From Bacteroidota bacterium (lineage in GTDB: Bacteria > Bacteroidota > Bacteroidia > Flavobacteriales_F > PHOS-HE28): a stretch of DNA of 5,501 bases. This document shows positions 1 through 4,704 of this stretch, piece by piece. The translations under genes were made by a program, and so were the position numbers. Each line of letters opens with the position of its first letter. Within the stretch, counting starts at the first letter, position 1. Where the stretch lies: positions 1-5,501 of the forward strand of contig JAEZCB010000216.1 of assembly GCA_023412755.1 (NCBI GenBank), in the 5' to 3' direction. The notes below the pieces were generated by a model, which saw only the letters and a program-made list of their open reading frames with translations, had not been told where the DNA came from and did not search any database.

Positions 1-44
1 GGGTAACCGCTTCTATCCCTTGCGCGGAAAGGCGGGGTTGGGAA

Positions 45-108
45 TATGGACACGTATGGACAATATGGTCGCATCCGCCGAGACCATATTTGTCCATACG
101 TGTCCATA
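45..108. repeat. Long bulged inverted repeat (26-bp arms) upstream of the four-helix-bundle gene
   Basis: The left arm (45-70) and right arm (82-108) are reverse complements over 26 bp. The only irregularity is one extra T in the right arm (position 91), and the loop is 11 nt (71-81). Each arm is itself built of related 7-mers. TATGGAC starts at 45 and 55 and TATGGTC at 64; the right arm has GACCATA at 82 and GTCCATA at 92 and 102. The units therefore recur about every 10 bp, one helical turn. No T-tract follows on either strand, which argues against a simple intrinsic terminator. The element ends 26 nt before the ATG at 135. It could be an operator with phased protein sites, an mRNA leader hairpin, or the end of a small mobile or repeat element. 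The structure is certain; its role is not known. Confidence 0.9.
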
Positions 109-134
109 CAGCGCGGTAGGTGTTAACTTTAAAT

Positions 135-800
135 ATGCAAAAGCGGGACCCGCGCTATTCCTTGGTGTTGCCTCCGCACGGCGGCTATCGCAAACTGAAA
201 TGCTTCCAGGTAGCGGAACTGCTTTACGATGTTACCGTACGCTTCATAGATCGGTACATTGCTTCGGATAGCCGTACCCGCGATCAGATGGAGCAATCGG
301 CACGCAGCGGGGTGCGCAACATCGCAGAAGGCAGTATGCTCAGCGCCACCATGAAGAAGTTGGAGATGAATCTCACCAATGTGGCCCGTGCGAGCTTGGA
401 TGAATTACGAGGAGATTATGAAACATTCTTGAAACAACGCGGTCTTTCGCTCTGGCCGGAGCGTGATCAACGGAGAATGGATCTCACGAAGAACCGTTTC
501 CAAACCGCCGATGAAGTTGCCCGGTGGGTGAAGGCGATCTGGTTGAAAGAGATGCCAATAAGAGAGCCCGTCCCTCAGAAGTCGGCCACAGCCCGCACAC
601 CACCCACTGTAGAGAAGCAAGCTTTGGCCGAGATCAGTGCGAATGTGGCGCATGCCTTATGCGTCGCTTCGATCCGCTTATTGGATAAACTGGTGAACAG
701 GCAGGCCAGGTCATTTGAAAGCGAAGGTGGTTTCAATGAGCGGCTGTACAAGGTGCGCACGCAGGTCCGGAACGGTACTTGGCAAAAAGATCGTTCTTGA
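135..800 (+). CDS. Four-helix-bundle suffix-domain protein (23S rRNA IVP-like family)
   Basis: The 221-residue product matches the arrangement I know for four-helix-bundle suffix-domain proteins. The N-terminal half has the HGGYRKL entry motif, then helices carrying DQMEQSARSGVRNIAEGS and LTNVARASLDELRGDYETFL, the signature of the 23S rRNA intervening-sequence protein fold. A linker and a C-terminal helical 'suffix' follow, including RLLDKLVNRQ and a closing EGGFNERLYKVR segment. Both parts look complete. The molecular function of the family is not established; related bundles include the Avd protein of diversity-generating retroelements and the protein coded in 23S rRNA intervening sequences. 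It is predicted soluble and cytoplasmic, with no signal or membrane segment. I chose the ATG at 135 because the family's conserved region begins shortly after it. An in-frame GTG at 120 would add five residues. No rRNA or reverse transcriptase is nearby, so the gene stands alone behind the long hairpin. Confidence 0.88.
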   Translation: MQKRDPRYSLVLPPHGGYRKLKCFQVAELLYDVTVRFIDRYIASDSRTRDQMEQSARSGVRNIAEGSMLSATMKKLEMNLTNVARASLDELRGDYETFLKQRGLSLWPERDQRRMDLTKNRFQTADEVARWVKAIWLKEMPIREPVPQKSATARTPPTVEKQALAEISANVAHALCVASIRLLDKLVNRQARSFESEGGFNERLYKVRTQVRNGTWQKDRS

Positions 801-900
801 TCTGACCGTGCATCGAAATACGACACCCTGCTCCCGCTAGGCCTTCTTCCGCCACAGCTATGCGCCTATACAGCTAGTATCAGATCCTGAACATCCGCTG

Positions 901-937
901 AAAAGGTGGGCCCCGCGACATCCGCCACGAGGCCCAC
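901..937 (-). terminator. Rho-independent terminator of the 943-1425 gene
   Basis: Read on the minus strand, the sequence just after the stop codon at 943 forms a GC-rich stem: GTGGGCC (937-931) pairs with GGCCCAC (912-906), extendable by one G-T pair, with an 18-nt loop. TTTT follows directly after one C at 904-901. The hairpin starts only 5 nt beyond the stop codon. This is the best intrinsic terminator in the window. The loop is longer than usual and the T-tract is short. Confidence 0.65.
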
Positions 938-942
938 TCTCA

Positions 943-1425
943 TCAGCCGCGGATGGTGCCATTCACGAGCGTGGCCCACTTCTCGGCCAGCAGCAGCTCG
1001 CCATCCATGTGCGCGCCATGCTCTTCGCTGTACAACACCACCGGTATGTTGCCACCCGCCTTCGCGGATAGGCTGAGTTCCACTGTGGCTATGCGGTCAT
1101 CGGCCTGCACCTGCTTTCCGTCGCGGCCGGTCTTGCGCACCTGGCAGGCCTGCACCTGCGCCAGGTCCACCTCCTGGGGCACGGTGCCATCCTTGCGGCG
1201 GCGCAGCACGAACAGGCGTTTGTTACGATCATCCAGCCCCAGCGCGATATCCGCGTGGACCTCGTACTGGTGCAGGATATATCCATTCGCACTGGCGGCG
1301 TCCTGCAATATGCGCAGCAGCGCCCTGCCATTCCGCCTCCGACGCCGCAGGTCCACCAGGAAGGGCGCGATCAACAAGGCCACGGTGACAATGAGCACCG
1401 TAGCGGTACCTCCATCCATTTCCAT
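943..1425 (-). CDS. Membrane-anchored protein of unknown function, single N-terminal helix
   Basis: The product is 160 residues from the ATG at 1425. Residues about 8-26 form one hydrophobic helix (TATVLIVTVALLIAPFLV), followed directly by RRRRR. By the positive-inside rule the large C-terminal part should be cytoplasmic. That part has alternating strands and a pattern I associate with an unnamed protein group of Bacteroidota: 'IALGLDDRNKRLFVLRRRKD', then a VDLAQVQACQV strand, an IATVELSLS strand, and a closing ELLLAEKWATLVN helix. I do not know a function for this group. I preferred the start at 1425 because the helix follows closely and an A-rich AAAAAGAAG leader precedes it. An upstream ATG at 1506 would add 27 residues of low-complexity, Gly/Arg-containing sequence. 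The stop is followed at once by a terminator, so the transcript ends here. The gene to its right runs the same way, 141 nt upstream. Confidence 0.78.
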   Translation of the reverse strand: MEMDGGTATVLIVTVALLIAPFLVDLRRRRRNGRALLRILQDAASANGYILHQYEVHADIALGLDDRNKRLFVLRRRKDGTVPQEVDLAQVQACQVRKTGRDGKQVQADDRIATVELSLSAKAGGNIPVVLYSEEHGAHMDGELLLAEKWATLVNGTIRG

Positions 1426-1566
1426 CTTCTTTTTCTGTTCGGGTATGGTGCGCACCTGGCGCATTCCCCCCTGTTCCGATCCACAATACGTTACCAGCGG
1501 GCGCACGCCAGGCGCGGCTCGCGTGCCGTTAGCGCCAGCGGCGCAATTGGCGGGGTATACACCCGA

Positions 1567-1980
1567 TCACCAGAAACCGTGGAAGGGAAAGAGGAGACGG
1601 CAGCGCTTGATCGCCGCCAGCCCGTGGCAATGGACCTGGGTCTGCCGTGCCACGGTGCCATCATGGGCGTGGCCGGTACCGCATATCGCCAGGGAAGAGG
1701 CCGGGTTCCGGTCCTTCGCCACGGTTGGCGCACTCCCCGTGGGTTGGCTCAGCGTTTCCGGCGGCGTGGCGAGTTGCAGCACGGTCCCGGCGTGTGCGAT
1801 GGTGGCCCCACCCTGGAGCTCGCCTGCACCGATGCCCGGGCCAGGGTGGGCCGTGGGCACGAAGGCCATGCCCAGCATGGCGGCCAGCAACAAAAGCCAG
1901 GATCGGAAGGAATTCCGGTGCCTCCACCGCTGCCGGGGCGTTCCACGCGTGGCCTGCGGCCGTGCGATGTTGATGGTCAT
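1567..1980 (-). CDS. Small exported or membrane-anchored hypothetical protein with Cys/His residues
   Basis: The 137-residue product is not recognised. A basic N-terminus (residues 11-27, rich in Arg) precedes a hydrophobic stretch at about 28-42 (SWLLLLAAMLGMAFV) and then TAHPG. This resembles a signal peptide or an N-terminal anchor. The remainder is Gly/Ala/Thr-rich and ends with three cysteines (C100, C118, C127) mixed with histidines (H104, H106, H117, H119) in CGTGHAH and HCHG clusters, which could bind metal or form disulfides. GC at third codon positions is high, roughly three quarters, as in the neighbours, which supports this frame over other open frames here. I chose the ATG at 1980 because a TAnnTTTG promoter box lies just upstream at 2010-2003. 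An ATG at 2091 would add 37 poor-quality residues. Whether it is truly coding is moderately sure; its function is unknown. Confidence 0.52.
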   Translation of the reverse strand: MTINIARPQATRGTPRQRWRHRNSFRSWLLLLAAMLGMAFVPTAHPGPGIGAGELQGGATIAHAGTVLQLATPPETLSQPTGSAPTVAKDRNPASSLAICGTGHAHDGTVARQTQVHCHGLAAIKRCRLLFPFHGFW

Positions 1981-2002
1981 GCGGTGCGCCGGATGCGCGT
2001 GG

Positions 2003-2029
2003 CAAAGGTATCCACGGGATCCACCTTTG
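2003..2029 (-). promoter_or_regulatory. Candidate -7 box (TACCTTTG) within a bulged palindrome
   Basis: On the minus strand, positions 2010-2003 read TACCTTTG, an exact fit to the Bacteroidota -7 element TAnnTTTG. A clear TTTG/TTG -33 element is not present at the usual 19-20 nt upstream, so the promoter is only partly matched. The box lies in one arm of an inverted repeat: CAAAGGTATCC (2003-2013), spacer ACG, then GGAT-CC-ACCTTTG (2017-2029), with a 2-nt bulge. A repressor bound there would cover the box. The expected transcript start is about 17 nt before the ATG at 1980. Confidence 0.4.
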
Positions 2030-2120
2030 GCACCACCGCAGATCGACCCACGCGAACGGTCCATTTTATCATATTTTATATCATCGAACAAGGGAATTGG
2101 GATATTCTATACCTCTTTTA

Positions 2121-2142
2121 TATGACCCATATCACACTTTTG
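2121..2142 (+). promoter_or_regulatory. CRP/FNR-like site and weak -7 box ahead of the phosphatase gene
   Basis: Positions 2121-2136 read TATGA-CCCATA-TCACA. On the minus strand this is TGTGA-N6-TCATA, one base off the classical TGTGA-N6-TCACA palindrome of CRP-family regulators. Overlapping it, 2135-2142 reads CACTTTTG, one base off the Bacteroidota -7 box TAnnTTTG. The block sits 18-39 nt before the ATG at 2160, inside the AT-rich part (about 2062-2150) of the divergent intergenic region. A site this close to the start would more likely repress than activate. This is motif matching only. Confidence 0.3.
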
Positions 2143-2159
2143 GTTAACTATGCGGTCAG

Positions 2160-3908
2160 ATGCCGATCGATTACAAGGCGGTGTTTGAAAGGCTTCCGGG
2201 TCCACTAGCCATTGTCTTGCCAGACCTGAAGGTGGCCGCGGTGAGCGAAGGGTACATCAGCCTGCTGGGTACGGCACCCCAGAACATGATCGGCCTTGAA
2301 CTCCCCGCGATCCTGGATGGTAGCACCGGTGGTGCACGGCTCAAGAGCACCAGCGACCTGCGCACCGCACTGAAGGACTCCCTGGCAGAGAAAAGACAGG
2401 TGGTTTTGCCCGCGCAGGACATCATGCTGCCGCGTGCGGATGGCTCCCTGGAACAACGTTACTGGAACCTGCTCAACCGCCCCCTGCTGGATGGCGATGG
2501 CAGGGCATGGGCCGTGCTGCACCGCGCGGATGATGTCACGGAGGCCGTAGGCCGCAATGTGGAGGTGGTGCCCGGGGATGGCGCCTTTCTCCTGGCGGCA
2601 CCGGAAAGCGAATACATCGCGCACAGGGCGGCCGCCAACCCGCGTTCGTTCACCAGCACGCCGGATATGCTGGGTGTGCTGGATGGCCTGCTGGAAGGGG
2701 TGCAGATCCTGGACAAAAGCCTGCGCTACCTGTATGTGAACGAGTCCGTGGTGGCGCACAGCCGCTATGCCAGGGAGCAACTGCTCGGCCATGGCCTGCT
2801 GGAGCTATACCCTGGCGTGGAAGGCACCCCCTTGTACCAGGTGCTCCGCTCCTGCCTGCAGCGCGGCGAGAACAAGGTGATCGAGAACGCCTTCACCTTC
2901 CCCGATGGCAGCCTCGGCTACTTCGAACTGAGCATACAGCCGGTGGAGGAAGGGCTGCTGATCCTGAGCAACGACATCACCCGCCGGGTGGAGGCCCAGC
3001 AACAGGTCATGCGCATGCGCATGGTGCTGGAGGAGACCAACCGGCAGCTGGAAGCGCGCGTGACCCAGCGCAACCAGGACCTGCGTTCCGCCAATGAATT
3101 TCTGGCGGCCCAGATGGAGGAGAACCGCGCCTTGCACCAGCGCTTCCAGGAGCAGCATAACGAGCTCCTGCAAAGCCTGCACTACGCCCGCGGCATCCAG
3201 GAAGCCCTCTTCCCCAGACCGGAAATGCTGCCCTATTTCCGCGATGTGGGCACTCTCTCGCTGCCGCGGGATGTGGTCAGTGGCGATGTGTTCTGGTACG
3301 CCGAATACCGGGACCAGCTGCTGCTGGCACTGGCCGATTGCACCGGCCATGGCGTTCCCGGTGCCATGATGTCCATGCTGGCCCAAGGCCTGCTGGAACG
3401 GCGAACCACCAGCGGCATAACCTCGCCGGAACTGGTGCTGGATGCACTGGACCGGGAGCTGGGCGGCCTCTTCACCAAGGAGGATGGCGTGGGCATCCAT
3501 GATGGCATGGACATCTCCTTCCTGCGGTTCGATCCCAAGACCCTAATGCTGGACCATGCGGGCGCATTCCTGGACTGCCTGCTCCTGCGCGAAGGTGTGC
3601 TGCATGTGCTCAAGGCGGACCGCACTTCGCTTGGCGGCCAGCGGCAGGCGGCCATGAAGTACTTCAATTGCACCACCATGCCCCTGCAGGAAGGGGATAG
3701 ACTGGTGCTGGCCACGGATGGCTACGGCTCCCAATTCGGTGGCCCGGCGGACCGCAAGTTCGGCACGGCCCAGTTCAAACAACTGCTCATCGATACGGGC
3801 GGGCAGGATGCCGGCACGGCCATCTTCACCCTGCACAACGCCTTCCTGGAATGGAAAGGCACTGCGGAACAGGTGGATGATGTGATGGTGGTGTTGCTGG
3901 ATGTGTAG
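2160..3908 (+). CDS. PAS-PAS-coiled-coil SpoIIE/RsbU-type serine/threonine phosphatase
   Basis: The 582-residue soluble protein is complete. PAS domain 1 spans about residues 4-130 and is of the type with VAVSEGYI and a closing RYWNLLNRPLL...HRADDVTEAV. PAS domain 2 spans about 168-277, with LLEGVQILDKSLRYLYVNES and a closing LILSNDITRR. A coiled-coil helix (about 277-350) ends in the LLQSLHYARGIQEALFP linker typical of Bacteroidota SpoIIE phosphatases. The catalytic PP2C-like domain (about 351-582) has VSGD (D376), ALADCTGHGVPGAMMS (D393), LATDGYGSQFGG (D520) and QVDDVMVVLL (D573, D574), so all expected metal-binding aspartates are present. Such enzymes dephosphorylate anti-sigma-factor antagonists when the sensor domain is triggered; here the PAS pair would sense a small ligand, redox state or oxygen. 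No kinase, STAS or sigma gene is adjacent, so the target is unknown. The ATG at 2160 places PAS 1 right at the N-terminus. Confidence in the family is very high. Confidence 0.95.
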   Translation: MPIDYKAVFERLPGPLAIVLPDLKVAAVSEGYISLLGTAPQNMIGLELPAILDGSTGGARLKSTSDLRTALKDSLAEKRQVVLPAQDIMLPRADGSLEQRYWNLLNRPLLDGDGRAWAVLHRADDVTEAVGRNVEVVPGDGAFLLAAPESEYIAHRAAANPRSFTSTPDMLGVLDGLLEGVQILDKSLRYLYVNESVVAHSRYAREQLLGHGLLELYPGVEGTPLYQVLRSCLQRGENKVIENAFTFPDGSLGYFELSIQPVEEGLLILSNDITRRVEAQQQVMRMRMVLEETNRQLEARVTQRNQDLRSANEFLAAQMEENRALHQRFQEQHNELLQSLHYARGIQEALFPRPEMLPYFRDVGTLSLPRDVVSGDVFWYAEYRDQLLLALADCTGHGVPGAMMSMLAQGLLERRTTSGITSPELVLDALDRELGGLFTKEDGVGIHDGMDISFLRFDPKTLMLDHAGAFLDCLLLREGVLHVLKADRTSLGGQRQAAMKYFNCTTMPLQEGDRLVLATDGYGSQFGGPADRKFGTAQFKQLLIDTGGQDAGTAIFTLHNAFLEWKGTAEQVDDVMVVLLDV

Positions 3909-3974
3909 GTGATAATGTGTATATCAAATTTTATGATCACACCCTCACCACTCCCCCCTCATACAGCCACTACT

Positions 3975-3994
3975 GGAAACCCATGGCGGTTTCC
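3975..3994 (+). terminator. Possible terminator hairpin after the phosphatase gene
   Basis: GGAAACC (3975-3981) and GGTTTCC (3988-3994) form a perfect 7-bp stem with the 6-nt loop CATGGC, 66 nt past the stop codon at 3908. Only TT follows, so there is no true U-tract. It may weakly terminate the phosphatase transcript or be a chance hairpin. Confidence 0.35.
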
Positions 3995-4047
3995 TTGAAC
4001 TCGCATGCCTGATCAGGGGGATCTTACAGTCACGTTTGTAAGAAATT

Positions 4048-4268
4048 TTGGCCTCCGTACCCTCATTGAAGAAACGGATCGCGGCAAGCACGAGTATAAA
4101 TCGTTATGCGCGGGACAGCCAGAGTTTGAAAGTGCCGCGCGGCTGGAGCTGGATAACAAACCCGAAGAAGGCGGCCTACAACAGGGTGTACAACCGCAGC
4201 ACCGGGGCTGCATGGTGCCGGTAGTGGTGGTGAGCGGTGCTGTGCTGTGGTGGCTGCTTCTTCGCTGA
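4048..4268 (+). pseudogene. Small basic membrane protein gene with a one-base frameshift
   Basis: Two frames together give one sensible protein. In the first, from a possible TTG start at 4048, the product begins MASVPSLKKRIAAS and includes RGWSWITNPKKAAYNRVYNR. It is strongly basic, with third-position GC near three quarters, then ends at a stop just past 4216. In the second, from about 4206, the sequence GCMVPVVVVSGAVLWWLLLR runs to the stop at 4266-4268 and forms a hydrophobic membrane helix. One extra G in the GGGG run at 4204-4207 would join them as ...YNRSTGGCMVPVV..., giving about 73 residues with a cytoplasmic basic part and a C-terminal helix. NPKKAAYNRVYNR resembles a motif I associate with small Bacteroidota proteins of unknown role. 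The alternative is a continuous 87-residue frame from the ATG at 4005, but its N-terminal part has lower third-position GC (under 60%) and looks unlike a protein. Either a real mutation or a sequencing error would explain this. Confidence 0.5.
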
Positions 4269-4297
4269 TGCAACGAATGCAGTATCACATCAAGGGG

Positions 4298-4334
4298 CGC
4301 AGGGTTCCTGCCCAAAGACACAGGAAACCCTGCG
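4298..4334. terminator. Bulged inverted repeat between convergent genes, possible bidirectional terminator
   Basis: CGCAGGGTTCCTG (4298-4310) pairs with CAGGAAACCCTGCG (4321-4334) over 13 bp with one extra A in the right arm and a 10-nt loop. It lies between the stop at 4268 (+) and the stop at 4351 (-), where a shared terminator is expected. No T-tract flanks it on either side, so the stem itself would have to stop or protect the transcripts. Confidence 0.5.
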
Positions 4335-4350
4335 GAGAGTTGTACCGAAG

Positions 4351-4623
4351 TCAGTTGTTCACCTGGCCGTTGCCCGGCTCTTCCCCCAACCAATATTTCT
4401 TCAAATAGTAGATCGTTTCTGATTCGGTCTGCTTGAGCATCTCATCCATCCGTGCCAACACCTCCGCCTCAGTGGTCCCTTCGACCTTGGAGATCACAGT
4501 GGCCAGCAATCGCTGCTGCACGATCACTCGGTTGAGCATGAAGCTTAGCACGCCAACCTCCTTGGCTTTCTGCGGATCGGTAAGGCGATGTTCGTTGTTC
4601 ATTTGGTGAAAGAGGTGGACCAT
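4351..4623 (-). CDS. Small helical protein of unknown function downstream of the topoisomerase gene
   Basis: The 90-residue product is not recognised. It looks entirely alpha-helical and soluble: LTDPQKAKEVGVLSFMLNRVIVQQRLL is one amphipathic stretch, a charged TTEAEVLARMDEMLKQ segment follows, and the C-terminus is YYLKKYWLGEEPGNGQVNN. There is no signal peptide or membrane segment and no cysteine. The ATG at 4623 gives the longest form. A second ATG at 4602 (MNNEHRLTD...) removes the odd MVHLFHQ start and may be the true one; neither has a strong ribosome-binding site. The gene follows the topoisomerase gene on the same strand after an 81-nt gap with no clear promoter, so the two could share a transcript. 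Third-position composition is less GC-rich than in the phosphatase gene. Confidence 0.65.
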   Translation of the reverse strand: MVHLFHQMNNEHRLTDPQKAKEVGVLSFMLNRVIVQQRLLATVISKVEGTTEAEVLARMDEMLKQTESETIYYLKKYWLGEEPGNGQVNN

Positions 4624-4664
4624 GTTCGGATCGCGCCTCGCCGATCCACTCGCCGTGCCGGCCC

Positions 4665-4700
4665 GATCATCTGATCATCTAATTATCTGATCATTTGATC
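4665..4700. repeat. Degenerate 8-bp tandem repeat (GATCATCT), about 4.5 units
   Basis: The units are GATCATCT (4665-4672), GATCATCT (4673-4680), AATTATCT (4681-4688), GATCATTT (4689-4696) and a final GATC (4697-4700). Four of the five unit starts are GATC, spaced 8, 16 and 8 bp apart. The tract begins 4 nt beyond the stop codon of the topoisomerase gene and fills nearly half of the gap before the next gene. It may be a slippage-prone spacer, a protein-binding array or a remnant of an intergenic repeat family. Confidence 0.85.
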
Positions 4701-4704
4701 GCCC

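Noticed and set aside
45..108. Hairpin as an integron attC site or an IS200/IS605 end
   Set aside because: The conserved attC ends (RYYYAAC and GTTRRRY) are not at the arm tips, and no integrase or transposase gene is present in the window.
45..108. Hairpin as an ordinary rho-independent terminator for a gene left of the window
   Set aside because: The sequence after the stem is GC-rich on the plus strand and lacks a T-tract; no gene end can be recognised in positions 1-44.
801..900. Possible terminator or small gene after the four-helix-bundle gene
   Set aside because: No stem longer than a few base pairs and no supported open frame could be found there.
1503..1544. Small GC-rich hairpins (GCACGC/GCGTGC and GCGCC-AGC-GGCGC) between two minus-strand genes
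   Set aside because: The stems are only 5-6 bp, no T-tract follows, and such stems are common by chance at this GC content.
1661..2005. Alternative minus-strand open frame opposite 1661-2005
   Set aside because: Its product is dominated by Arg, Pro, His and Gly with no hydrophobic signal, while the overlapping frame ending at 1567 has a signal-like helix and better third-position GC.
953..2208. Long plus-strand open frames across 953-2125 and 1255-2208
   Set aside because: They are rich in Arg, Ser, Pro and Cys with no domain sense, and lie opposite minus-strand genes with better composition and recognisable features. GC-rich DNA yields such open frames by chance.
4008..4017. Palindrome CCTGATCAGG
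   Set aside because: A single 10-bp palindrome with no paired site or promoter at a sensible distance is expected by chance.
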